Assembly (NCBI GenBank): GCA_949710005.1
Contig: OX453274.1
Span: 14,389,497-14,453,496 of the forward strand
Source of the DNA: Ricordea florida
Lineage: Eukaryota > Cnidaria > Anthozoa > Corallimorpharia > Ricordeidae
Reading direction: 5' to 3'
Length of the DNA stretch: 64,000 nt
Below, one piece after another: positions 12,166-22,390 of this stretch (the first letter of the stretch is position 1; every line of letters begins with the position of its first letter). The position numbers and the translations under genes are program-made. Below the pieces are notes generated by a model. The model did not search any database, was not told the DNA's origin, and was given only the letters and a program-made list of their open reading frames with translations.

Positions 12166-12822
12166 TATATAGATTTAGCCAAGCCTAAAAGCGGGGCTCC
12201 CGTTTAGTACTTTCATTTCACTTTAAACTGTAAAAGCATTCTAAAATATTGCGAGGGAATTCACAAACGTTTTTACCTATAGTTTAGTGTCGAGGTCGGT
12301 TAACTCGCTATGATTTTTGTCTAAACTTTCGTCTGTCATTAGTACGGTCTTTCTACCTACAAAGCCATGGAGTATATTCTACAAAAAAACACAAATTATC
12401 AATGTACTGTATTCTATTCCTGATGAAATTAACCATTCTATTTGCGTAAAGGTATTTAAAAAATTTCTACACGCTACTGGGAAATGCAGGACACAACTCT
12501 TGTCATTTTCGTGTTAAGACGAACACCTCGGTAAAATAAATGTTTCACCAAGGTATGGTAAAATGTTCTTCGCTAAAATTTTGTATGTTTTCAACAGCAC
12601 GGAGTCTTTCCGCTTCTTGGCGTTCTTCGTTAACATTTTGTCTGTTTTCTCGAGCCCGGACTCTTTCTGCTTGTTGGCGTTCCTCGCTATAATTTCGATA
12701 GTCTTTCCTACCCTACCCGTACAAGCGTACGTACGTACGCTCGGTCAGTCACGTGACAACCAAACGAAAAGAGGTTGACCATATTCCATGAGTATGGGGC
12801 TCTGCCCCACGCGCGCCAGTTA
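12166..12822 (+). mobile_element. Harbinger-like non-autonomous element, copy A (deleted)
   Basis: The left end TATATAGATTTAGCCAAGCC follows TAA and is identical to the ends of copies B (22391-24032) and C (55716-57668). Internal landmarks are shared: TTCACTTTAAACTGTAAAAG, the CGTACGTACGTACGC palindrome and CATATTCCATGAGTATGGGG. The other terminus is missing. The copy stops at GCCCCACGCGCG and abuts PolB sequence, so a deletion removed its end together with some PolB. Confidence 0.8.
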
Positions 12823-13723
12823 TTTTGAAACAGAAATCTTCTTTAGTCGGTAACTCTGAGTACTTAAGTTTGTTATAACTATCAAACTAAACATATGGAA
12901 ATACACCTTTCATTTGTAGTAATTCTAATTGGCTACCTTGATAATGGTTTGACAGATTAATAAATTTATCTTTCGGTAAATTATTGGCCAGATTATCTAA
13001 GCCAGTTGCCATAAACCTAAAACTATCAAGAAATCGTAATTCAATATGTACTGGTAATTTTTGCCATTTTTGTCAAATGTTCGTATCTACTCGGATATAT
13101 TTTGAAAATGAAATATAACGCTCTTTCGTATTTACAATGCAATTTATTTTTCCTTTATTTTCTTCAATTAAATTTAACTTTTTTTATAAATAGATGAGAG
13201 TTAAATACCATGGGTATAAATTTAAGTGTTTTATAATTTAAGTTGCATTCATTATGTGCTGCTCCCCTATACTTACCAGATAGATGACAATGATCCAAGA
13301 AGACTTTATCACCATTTAATGGTTTATCACAAATATGGCAATGAGTGGAATTGTTGAATTCGATTTTATCTTCCAAAGAAAGTGTCACATTCCTCGGATA
13401 TTTAATCTTATTATAAATATATTTCTTTATATGTTCTAAACTTAGAACAAATTCTTGAGCTACGTCATCATCTTCCGACTTCGCAGTGTAATTAATTAAT
13501 TTTGGTTTGCAAATTGCTATATCACTTCGTTTTAGAAAACAACAAAATCCATATGGTGTATGTTTTTGTAAAACATACACCATCACCTGGTGAACAAGTA
13601 GATATAGATTCAGTGAGCACTCGAAACCCGCATATATTGCAAATGATGCTCTCATCTTACTATTGTAATGCTCAAACTGGATTAATTTAGGAGAGCCATC
13701 TTCATTAACTGGCATTATGGTAT
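12823..13723 (-). pseudogene. Polinton-like PolB, exonuclease part (element 1)
   Basis: Minus-strand pieces include SFAIYAGFE, the ExoI region with Asp changed to Gly. The zinc-type segment THCHICDKPLNGDKVFLDHC and GKYRGAAHNECNLNYK follow, then FNSHLFIKK (ExoII region) and LPTKEDFCFKI at the left limit. The upstream continuation in the same frame lies right of Gypsy-2, at 17547. The loss of the ExoI acid and the stops show it is inactive. Confidence 0.85.
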
Positions 13724-13728
13724 GTACC

Positions 13729-13871
13729 TGTAGTATCCATGATGTAATTGTGTAGGCCGAAATGAATTATGGAATAGAATATAAGCACATGGTCAAGTGT
13801 TGAGTTGAATCTGTGTTGCGTGTATTTAGTTTGGTTAAATCCGGATGTTTTACTGACCGTGAAACAAAACA
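13729..13871 (+). repeat. Gypsy-2 left LTR
   Basis: 143 bp, nearly identical to the right LTR apart from the last few bases and GTGTAGGCC versus GTTTACGGCC. The high LTR similarity contrasts with the badly broken ORFs inside. Confidence 0.88.
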
Positions 13872-13923
13872 ATTGGCGACGAGGATAACGTGATACGAAG
13901 ACACGTCGGTTTGAAGGAAACTT

Positions 13924-16900
13924 ATGGCGACAAATGACGAACCTCGCGGAATAAAGCCGTTTGAATGCAAGTCCACAGAGCCTCGGCGAAAACGTCTGGA
14001 AAAGGGAGAAGAGCTCACATTGTTGGAAACGTAGAAGATTGCTCGCACGTGACAAGCATTGCCCAGCACGATCTAAAACCTGTGCAAAGTGCCACATGAC
14101 AGGACATCTTACCTCCGTTTGCAGAACAAAGAGTAAACAAGAGCAGAAGAAAAACAACACACGGAAACAAGGTAGATGGGGAAAAGTTAACCGCGTGGAG
14201 GATGGTGAAGATGATGAATATGCTTTTACGGTAGGATTTGGAAAATATTAGAACAAGAGTGGATCAGAGACTATCAATTTACAAGTTGGAAGTGTTATTC
14301 TCACTTGAGTTCTTATCGACTCAGGATCATCATGTATTATTATTGATCAGAAGACTTGGAAAGAATTGGAGCAAAAAGGCGTAAAGTGCAAGTCAGAGAA
14401 AACAAATCAGAAATTGATCCTTATGAACACGTTGGGAAAGTTTGAGGCATCAGTAAACCTGGCTGAAAATATGTTAGAGCTGAATTTATTGTCATTTCCA
14501 ATAAAAGCAGAACGCACTAACATGATGATATGGGCAGAAGGACAGCCATGGCGTTGAATGAACTGAGACTGGGACCACAAGTTAATGCTGTAAATACATC
14601 AGACCTTGTTGATAAATACAAAGCATGTTTTGAAGGAGTAGTAAAGTTAACTGATTATCAAGTTAAAATCCATCTGAAAAAAGAAGTTAATCCAGTGGCT
14701 CAGCATCACAGGCGAGTGCCAGTCTGAGAGAGAAAGTAGAGAGCAAGTTGCATGAGTTAGAGCAGCTGGATATTATTGAGAAATTAAAAGGGCCAACACC
14801 TTGGGTCAGCCCAATAGTAGTTGTTCCTAAACCTTCTGGTGAGGTCAGATTGTGCATTGATATGCACAGAGCAAATGAAGCCATTGTAAAAGAAAGACAT
14901 CCAATTCCCACCGTTGATGAGGTTCTCCAGGACATGAGCCAAAGCAGTGTGTTCAATAAGTTAGACCTTAAATGGGGTTACCATCAACTGGAACTGAGTG
15001 AAGAATCACGTGACATCACAACTTTCTCAAGGCATGCTGGACTTTATCGCTACAAGAGACTGATGTTTGGCGTAACTTCTGCTCCTGAGATCTATCAGCA
15101 TGCAATCCAGCAAGCTCTCCATGGATGTGAAGGAGTCCGTAACATATCTGATGACATAATTCTTCATGCTAAAGATGACCAGCGACATGATGAGGCTCTA
15201 GAAGCTGCTAGAAAGATTGGAACAAAGAGGTTTAACCTTGAATGGTGAGAAATGCAAGTTCAAGATGCCCCAGTTAGAGTTCATGAGATGCATATTGTCT
15301 ACACGTGGTATTGGACGAACAGAATCCAAAGTTGAAGCAGTAGTCAATGCAAGATAACCTGCGGCTGTAGCAGAAGTGCGAAGTTTTGTGGGACTTGTGA
15401 ATTTCAGTGCAAAATTCATTCCAAATCTGGCCACAGTTGCAAAACCATAACACTAGCAAGCGCTGAAACATTAGCTTATTGTGATAAGGATGCCAAAACA
15501 AGAGTCATTGCTGATGCAAGTCCTGTAGGACTAGGTGCTGTTCTTGTCCAAGAACAAAACGGCAATTGGAGACCAGTCTACTATGCAAGCAGAAGTCTAA
15601 GAGCAGTTGAGAGAAGATATTCTCAAACAGAAAGAGAAGCTCTAGAAGAAGCTCTTCCATGTTTATCTATATGGGAAACATTTTGAGTTGGAAACGGATC
15701 ACAAACCACTTGAAGTGATCTATTCTAGTAAAACTCAACCCTCTGCGAGAATTGAAAGATGGGTCTTACGACTTCAGCCATACGAGTTTACCGTGGTTTA
15801 TCGTCCAGGCCCACAGAACATAGCTGATGCTTTGTCTCGCCTAACCCAAGAAGTTTCAAGTGAAAGCAAGAATGTGGCAGAGGAATACATTCGGTATGTC
15901 GCAGAGAATGCAACCCCCAAAGCCACACCTATCCAGGAAATTGAAGAAGCATCAGCTGAACATGAAGAAATTACAGTGTTAAGGAGGGGTACTCAGACCA
16001 ATGATTGGAATGTTAGTGATCCAGTTTTCAAAGCTGTGAGAAACGAGTTAACTGTGCTCGGAAAGTTAGTGTTAAGAGGAACTAGATTAGTGATTCCAAA
16101 GAAATTTCACAGGCAAGTACAGGATCTGGCACATGAAGGCCGTCACGGGATAGTTACGACCAAGCAAAGACTACGTACCAAAGTATGGTGGCCCGGTATA
16201 GACCGTCAAGCAGAACAGAGGTGCAGAACATGTTATGGTTGCAAGGTTGTTGGCAATCCGCTGCCCCCAGAACCAATGAAGAGAACCGAACTGCCTAAAC
16301 AGCCATGATAAGACCTCACAGCAGATCTGCTAGGACCCCTTTCAACAGGTGAATATCTACTGGTGGCTGTTGATTATTTTCTTGGTCGATTCAAAATCAG
16401 TTACATCTGGCAAAATGATTAGCTGTCTAAAAACAATGTTCGCTACTCATGGACCTACCTCTGTCAATAAGAACAGACAACGGCCCACAATTCGTTTCGG
16501 AAGAATTTGAAGCCTACCTCAAAGACAAAAACATCGAACACCGAACATCAACCCCATTGTGGCCACAAGCAAATAGTGAGGTAGAGAGACAAAATAGAAC
16601 TCTGCTGAAAGCTATGCGGATTGTGCACAGCGAGAGACGTGAATGGCAAAAGGAATTGCAGAAATTCTTGCTCGGTTACAGAAGCACACCACACACGACT
16701 ACTGGAGTAAATCCTGCTAAATTGTTATTTGGAAGAGAGATTCGTTCTAAGCTCCCAGGTGTGGAAGACGTGCGCTCAGCTAGTAATGACAGTGACGTTT
16801 TGGACAGAGATCGTGAAAGAGAGCAAAAGGGCAAAGATCATGCTGATAATCTGACAGGTGCTTGTGAGTCTAACCTGAAAGGAGGAGACAAAGTTCTTCT

Positions 16901-17210
16901 TCAGAAACTGAAGTCAGAAAAACTGTCACCACCATTCGAAGCCACACCCTATGAGGTGGTCAACAAATAAGGAAGTCATGTGGAAATTAAGTCTCCTGTT
17001 GATGTCCATTACAAACGAAATGTTACTTACCTACAGAATTATGATGAGGATAAGAAACAAGAAACAGCAGCCATTAGTCCTAAAGAGACATTATCAAAAG
17101 ACCCAGAAACTAGTCAGGAAGCTGAACCAAGAGTTTCAACCCAGCATTATGCGTCAAGGCCTGGGCGCAATCGTCAACCTGAGAGACTAAAAGATTATGA
17201 ACTCGGTTAA
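13924..17210 (+). pseudogene. Gypsy-2 gag-pol relic
   Basis: Gag starts ATG at 13924 but most of the capsid region is deleted. Zinc-knuckle remnants (KCHMTGHLTSVC) lie near 14090 and protease remnants near 14320. RT is readable at 14748-15248 (TPWVSPIVVVPKPSGEVRLC, FNKLDLKWGYHQL, SDDI). RNase H fragments lie at 15500-15720 with TDHKPL. Integrase has an intact-looking HHCC region (HEGRHGIVTTKQRL...CRTCYGC), TDNGPQF and NSEVERQN. It contains several stops and frameshifts. It belongs to the same lineage as Gypsy-1 but is a different family, with different LTRs and more divergence. Confidence 0.9.
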
Positions 17211-17397
17211 GATTTTGTTTACATGATGGATATTTATTGAGAAAAACATTCACCTTTTAAACTATGTCATTCTTTTATTGATTTCAGTTTTGAATATTGG
17301 AGCAATTGTCGTTTAGTTAGTTGCTTTTTAGGGAGGTTATAGCATGTATTGTTTTGTTTAAGAAATCAGACTGGACACATTCGAAAAAGGGAGAGAT

Positions 17398-17541
17398 TGT
17401 AGTATCCATGATGTAATTGTTTACGGCCGAAATGAATTATGGAATAGAATATAAGCACATGGTCAAGTGTTGAGTTGAATCTGTGTTGCGTGTATTTAGT
17501 TTGGTTAAATCCGGATGTTTTACTGACCGTGAAATCCTACA
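17398..17541 (+). repeat. Gypsy-2 right LTR
   Basis: 144 bp from TGTAGTATCC to CCTACA, followed by the target duplicate GTACC. Confidence 0.9.
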
Positions 17542-17546
17542 GTACC

Positions 17547-18057
17547 TTTTCATGTTATCGACAATAGTGGTCGTGTTTCTTCCTAGATTTTTCACAATTA
17601 AGTGAATTAAACACCGGAAACAGAAAAAACCTTTAGCCTTTGTGGTAATTAATTTTTAAAAATACAGGCCGACTAAAGTCTTTGATCCAACAATAATGAT
17701 TCGTATTTTCATTATTAATAAGTAATGAATTAATATACTGATTACATTCCGATAACTTATCGTTATTTTTTAAGGTAATGGACTTTTTGTTTGATCATTA
17801 TATCCAATGATATTAATCGAATATGGATTATGTTTTTGAAACTCGTCTATGTCTTTATATGTTACTGGAAAATTAAGATTATCCCAGTTGAATTTTTTGA
17901 AATTTTTGATCATTTTAGATGTTAGTCGTTCTGGATGTGCTTTTTCGAGGATATACAGACGATGTGACGACCCAATTGAAGCAATCATTATCATTAAGAT
18001 TCTTAACATTAGCCACCGCTTTCTTGTCTGCAATAAATTTAGGTAATGGAACATAAC
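17547..18057 (-). pseudogene. Polinton-like PolB, upstream part (element 1)
   Basis: Minus-strand segments read FPVTYKDIDEFQKHNPYSIN, KAHPERLTSKMIKNF, and, near the right limit, PLPKFIADKKAVANVKNLND. These are typical of the region before the exonuclease domain in this PolB family. The frame is interrupted at the MITE (18058-18327) and resumes beyond it. Confidence 0.75.
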
Positions 18058-18327
18058 AGGAGCCCATCACCCGGAGCCTCCATCTCCCTTATAAACCCTA
18101 GGAGACAACCTTTGCCCGTATCTTTCTATTTTTAGTCGTTCGAATTCCCGCGAATGCATTGTACCGTCCAATCAGAACAAAGTTGTTGTTTTACGTCACA
18201 TGCAGTCACAAACCAGTGATAGCGTCTCACCAAATACTCTCTTGAGACTGTTCTAAAAATAAAAAGATACGAGCAAAGGTTGACTCAAGGATATAGTGTG
18301 TATGGAGGCTCCGGGTGATGGGCTCCT
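18058..18327. mobile_element. MITE with 9-bp target duplication in PolB
   Basis: Perfect terminal inverted repeats AGGAGCCCATCACCCGGAGC and the complement at the right end bound 270 bp. GAACATAAC is present at 18049-18057 and 18328-18336. A 9-bp duplication fits a Mutator-type element, although the ends could also be read as CAGG...CCTG with a shorter duplication. The PolB frame lines up when the insert and one duplicate are disregarded. Confidence 0.88.
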
Positions 18328-18815
18328 GAACATAACTACTACCTGAAATCGGATCAGCTTCGATATCTTGCATATCAAAATGTTCAACATTTATGAATTT
18401 CCAGCCAGTACCTTCAGCTTTAAATCTAGGTATTTTTTCTAATATTATTCTTGTTATTTTGTCTAGTATTTTCATGTTATCCGATTCGGTAATCAATATT
18501 GCTTTTCCACCATTGAATCCAGCAAACATTTCTTTTGGTTCTTTTGTCGGTGAATCCAATCTGAATCTACAAGTTAATATGAATCTCAACTTTACTGGTT
18601 TATCAATATTTCTAATGGTATTTAACACAGAGAGTCTAACCTTATCCATAAACGATCTTGCATCGCCTGTGTCTCCGTCAATTCTATAGTTTGGCCAATT
18701 TTTTAGCCATTTCTCGTAATGTGCTTCGATTCGGTGTTGGTGGAGTTGGTTTTAAAACTTGCACATTAATTTCAGAGAAGGGTTGATCCATTATGTTTTG
18801 CGTTTGACTGACCAT
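18328..18815 (-). pseudogene. Polinton-like PolB, N-terminal part (element 1)
   Basis: It begins at an ATG at 18815 with MVSQTQNIMDQPFSEIN, which is homologous to the piece starting at 36444 (MSQIQNIMAESIPEIN). The open stretch 18649-18328 contains NTIRNIDKPVKLRFIL, FAGFNGGKAILITESDNM and GTGWKFINVEHFDMQDIEA. A stop lies near 18690. The region precedes the exonuclease in this polymerase family and may include the terminal-protein part, which is inference only. Confidence 0.75.
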
Positions 18816-18877
18816 TAATTAATAATAAAAGATCGATTTCTTTAATATTTAAAACACTAAGTATGATTATTTATACA

Positions 18878-19054
18878 ATGCTGAGTTATTGTTTGAAAGA
18901 ACGAAAAGAAACAGAATGTATACAAGAAAGTGAAGAATGTGTTGTAACAAGTAACGGAAAATTTATGGCTCAATGTGTTTGTACAGGTTGCGGCTCCAAA
19001 AAGCTTAATTTATATCACAAACAGCATATAACACTCATAAAGAATAAGTGTTAA
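18878..19054 (+). CDS. Small zinc-motif protein (DUF5679-like)
   Basis: The ATG at 18878 opens 58 codons: MLSYCLKERKETECIQESEE, then VVTSNGKFMAQCVCTGCGSK. The pattern YC-x-K, 'V-T-x-NG', C-x2-C, GSKK is that of a small protein common in Polinton-type and large DNA viruses (DUF5679-like), recalled from memory. The second Cys of the first pair is replaced by Glu here (KERK). It is the only open gene of element 1 and lies at its right edge, divergent from PolB. Function is unknown. Confidence 0.5.
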   Translation: MLSYCLKERKETECIQESEECVVTSNGKFMAQCVCTGCGSKKLNLYHKQHITLIKNKC

Positions 19055-19085
19055 ATGTCGCAAAATTTTTAGTGGAAATGTATTA

Positions 19086-19192
19086 AACAATTAGATTATG
19101 AGCTCGAGATTTCTATCGCGTGATAGGTGACGAGGGCGCAGCCCGACTCAGCTATCACGCATAGAAATCGAGAGCGAATAACCTAATTGTTT
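19086..19192. repeat. Foldback repeat with ~42-bp arms
   Basis: The left arm, around AGATTTCTATCGCGTGATAG, pairs with the right arm around CTATCACGCATAGAAATC. The outer parts (AACAATTAGATTAT and its complement) also pair. A ~22-bp loop contains GACGAGGGCGCAGCCC. It probably belongs to a MITE family. Confidence 0.7.
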
Positions 19193-19194
19193 TA

Positions 19195-19402
19195 GTTTAA
19201 ATCTACTAGTCGTTCAAAACTTTGTCTTTTCTGGAACAGCCTCGACCAGTAAACTGTCTAAATCTTCTTCACGGACACTTCGAAAACGTGAAGAAGCGGC
19301 CGCCATTACGCTACTCACTATCTATCACAGAATAGATAGTGGGTAGTGTAGCCAATCAGAGCGCGGCATTTGTGATAGAACGCTAGTAGATTTATACTAA
19401 TG
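19195..19402. repeat. Second foldback repeat adjacent to the first
   Basis: AGTTTAAATCTACTAG at the left pairs with CTAGTAGATTTATACT at the right. An inner palindrome around CACTATCTATCACAG lies at 19311-19346. It contains GCCAATCAGAGCGCGGC, a phrase seen again in altered form at about 28564. No genes are visible. Confidence 0.55.
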
Positions 19403-19514
19403 TGGATTATATTGTGGCGACCAGGGGTCGTGTTTGATTTATTTTAAGCGGATTTTAGATTGGGGTGGTTTCGTGCGGAGTTTTGATTTATTTTAAGTGG
19501 ATTTTGGTGAAAGC

Positions 19515-19715
19515 TCCCCAGGTAAAAGAGCGAGGTGGGATCCCGCCAATCCCACCTGGGATCCCAGCTTCCTTGCACGCAAAATCCCGCCAATCCCACC
19601 TAGCAACCTCTGTTTGTCCTAGGTGGGATCCCACCAATCCCACCTGGGATCACAGGTTTGTACCAGGTGAGATCCCTAGTGGGATCAATCCCACGAATCC
19701 CACTTGGGGACTCAC
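19515..19715. repeat. GATCCC/GGGATC minisatellite-like tract 1
   Basis: Many imperfect copies of GGGATCCCACCAATCCCACC and the complementary GGTGGGAT occur with irregular spacing. A related tract lies at 24655-24930. It remains open in the frame that enters the LINE, but I read this as chance. Confidence 0.75.
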
Positions 19716-21293
19716 GTACTTGTTTGTGAGACTTGAGAGACTAATGTATAATAGACTTACTAGTTTTCTAGATAAACATAATGTATTATTTGACAAGCAA
19801 TTTGGCCTTAGGTCTAAACATAATACTGATCATGCAATACTATCTATAGTAAATAAAATACAAAAGGCAATTGAGGAACAAAACTATTCCTGTGGAATAT
19901 TCCTTGATTTTAGTAAAGCATTTGATACAGTCAATCACAAAATCCTACTTAGAAAGTTAGAACATTATGGCATAAGAAGAGTTGCAAATGATTGGTTCAA
20001 ATCTTATCTTACTGATCGGCAACAGGTTGTCATGGTAAATAATGTCACATCAGCGAAATGCAGTTTGACATGCGGAATCCCACAGGGTTCTGTTCTTGGC
20101 CCTTTATTGTTTCTATTGTATATTAATGACTTCCACTATTCTTCAGAAGTGTTTGATTTTCACTTATTTGCAGATGATGCAAATTTATTCTGTGAGAATA
20201 ATAGTCTCCAGATACTACAAAATAGAATAAATTTGAATTAATTAACATTCATACTAATGGCCAAGTGCTAACAAACTCTCACTTAATATAGAAAAATCAA
20301 ATTTCATACTTTTTCATCCGCCTCAAAAAAGATTACAGGATTCTACTTTTAATCTCCTTTTAAACAACAAACAATTGAAAACAGAGTATTGTATTAAGTA
20401 TCTTGGCATACTAATTGATTCATACCTAAGTTGGAAACACCAAGTAGAATTTATAGCTAGGAAAATTAGAAGAAGTATAGGCATTTGATCTAAGTTAAGA
20501 CATCATGTAGATCATAATATTCTGTTAAAACTATATTATGCCTTAATTTACCCCTTTTTGACCTATGGTATCATCATTTGGGGCAATACATACGAATCAA
20601 CACTTAAACCAATATTTAAAGAAAGCCATGCGTACTATCACTTTTTCTCAATTTGATAGTCCTTCCAGCCCTTTGTTCAAATCTCTCCAAGTTATCAAAT
20701 TCTTTGATCTTGTCACATTTTATATTGCTATATTCATGTACAAATTTCATAACGAGCTCCTTCCTATTGCCTTTCATTCTTTTTTTACTAGAGTAACTAA
20801 TATTCATAATTATAATACTAGGCTTGCAGCAAAACAGTCTTATTATCTTCCTTTCGTAAGAACTAATTATGGCAAGTTTAACATTAGGTTTCAAGGCCCC
20901 TCTATTTGGAACTCCATTGATGATCATATAAAGTTATCATCCGCATCAATGTTTAAGAAAAAAAATGCAAGTTGAGTATCTCGAAAGATACTAGCTAGCG
21001 CCTGTATTGATCGACTCTAAGGCTGTTTTGCTCTTTTGTTTCCTCGATATTCTAATATATTTTTGTCTTTTTTTTTTTCATTTACCTCACTGTAATGTTC
21101 TGTAATGTTCTGTGTTCTTGTGTACTTTACCGACCTAAATTTGTGTTACATAATTGTAACACTGGCTGCCTGCCCTTTTTAACTCTACAGTTATTTCAGG
21201 CAGCCAGACCCTTAATTACTTATTTATTTATACTATATATATTCTCTTTCTTGTAATTTATTAGGGTAAATAAAGTTGTTGTTGTTGTTGTTG
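19715..21293 (+). mobile_element. 5'-truncated LINE (CR1/L2-type)
   Basis: Only the C-terminal half of the RT and the 3' end remain. The end is AGGGTAAATAAAGTTGTTGT followed by (TTG)n, a short-repeat tail instead of poly(A), typical of CR1/L2 clade LINEs. It begins without an endonuclease domain. Target duplication was not resolved. Confidence 0.82.
19733..20975 (+). pseudogene. LINE reverse transcriptase remnant
   Basis: Open to 20241 with FLDFSKAFDTVNHKIL (motif A), GIPQGSVLGPLLFLLYIND (motif B) and FADDANLF (motif C). A stop/frameshift at 20239 is followed by KYLGILIDSYLSWKHQ and a further open stretch at 20565-20975 (MRTITFSQFDSPSSPLF, PSIWNSIDD). These are typical of the thumb and C-terminal region of CR1-like ORF2. 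Inactive because of truncation, a stop near 20488 and frame breaks. Confidence 0.85.
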
Positions 21294-22387
21294 TGACCCA
21301 AACAGGATCCAATTTATTGAGTTTTTTTAATAACCCACAAATGCCAATTCCATGTTGCTTTGAAACATGTCTAAACTTAAGTGGTATGGTAAAGAAAATA
21401 TATCACACATGGGGTCCTATAGCTACCCTACCCAGAATTTCTTCCCATCAAAAAGGTTCCCACAATTTTCAGCCATCAATCAGAATACAAATACTTAAAA
21501 CAGTTTGGCATTTATATTGCTAGTATAATTATAGACTTAATCATATTTAACAAACTTACTTTCAAAAGATTCTAATAATTATTAACCCTTGAACATAAAA
21601 TGGCCAGATCTAATTCTTGGTTTCTAAAATAATATTTTGTGGCAACTTGGCTTATAAATCTTCATCTTCATATTCATTTAAATCAGAGAAATTGGTGGAC
21701 TCATCTGGCTCTACATGTGCCGGTCGTATATAGTTTAAAGGTTTTAATATTTGCAGAATGTTTATAATTAGGTCTACAGCATTGATTGCACTTGGTCCTG
21801 CTCCTCGAAATATATTATTTTCCCCAAAGACAAACATCTGGGAGGGCATCTAGCTATACTCAAAACCAAATCAAATTCAAAACGAAAATTCTGCCAAAAA
21901 ATTACAAGTTCCTGCTACAAAATTGAAAATTTGTACTAATATCTTTTGGGTGATATCTTTTGCTCCAGTTTCTGCTATTTATAAACCGGGATCCACTTTA
22001 AAAACTAAAGGAAAATCTAATAGGGTGCTTACTTTGTCAGCCAAAATAAGCCAGCTTTTCGAAATTCTTAACATACAAATTAACATACAGTTATGCAGCA
22101 GAGCCCGAGTTCATGTTACTTTTACTATGTCATGATATTATTTCTTAAGTTCGCCTAGATTTCAGAATACCCGTCCACTTATTAACATACTGATGATACT
22201 GATTGTGTTCATTGGAATCAGCATATAGCCCCTCCCAAGTGTCTTTAAAGTTAAATCAGAGCTACAGTGTATATAGTATGTGCGAGTGAAGTAAAGGAAG
22301 GCAGTCTTGTACTCACCACGAGTTGCGCGCCTTAGAATGATTCCCAAATAATTCTTGATCGTTTTTTTTTCCAAACCACTTATTAAT
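21294..22387. other. Region without recognised genes
   Basis: Two minus-strand open stretches (21849-21652, 'FGENNIFRGAGPSAINAVDL'; 22388-22162) look protein-like but match nothing I recognise. They may be remnants of a transposon gene. Nothing else is supported. Confidence 0.4.
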
Positions 22388-22390
22388 TTA

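Larger units (their letters stand above)
13729..17541 (+). mobile_element. Gypsy-2: degraded Ty3/Gypsy element with target duplication
   Basis: The LTRs at 13729-13871 and 17398-17541 begin TGTAGTATCCATGATG. The right one ends CCTACA. The element is flanked by the 5-bp duplication GTACC (13724-13728 and 17542-17546). The internal part starts ATTGGCGACGAGG, and a purine tract AAAAAGGGAGAGAT precedes the right LTR. It is nested in the exonuclease part of the PolB relic, whose frame continues on both sides. The internal region has large deletions. Confidence 0.92.
2780..19080. mobile_element. Decayed Polinton-like element 1 (intron 1 of gene 1), with nested insertions
   Basis: This composite block holds, in order, a possible capsid fragment (-), a retroviral-type integrase (+), a Cys-rich fragment (-), a TBP-like gene (-), a type-B DNA polymerase (-) and a small zinc protein (+). 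Each is broken by stops and frameshifts, except perhaps the last. Two Gypsy elements, a Harbinger-like element and a MITE are nested inside and split the TBP-like and PolB genes. The order matches 40.7-50.1 kb. Outer boundaries are approximate because I did not find terminal inverted repeats. Confidence 0.7.

Noticed and set aside
19465..19720. Apparent N-terminal extension of the LINE RT through the GATCCC tract
   Set aside because: The tract is a minisatellite that happens to be open in this frame. RT homology begins only near 19733.
21652..22388. Minus-strand ORFs 'FGENNIFRGAGPSAINAV' and upstream as a host gene
   Set aside because: Protein-like, but no domain, splice pattern or paralog is visible in the window. 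Listed only as an unassigned region.
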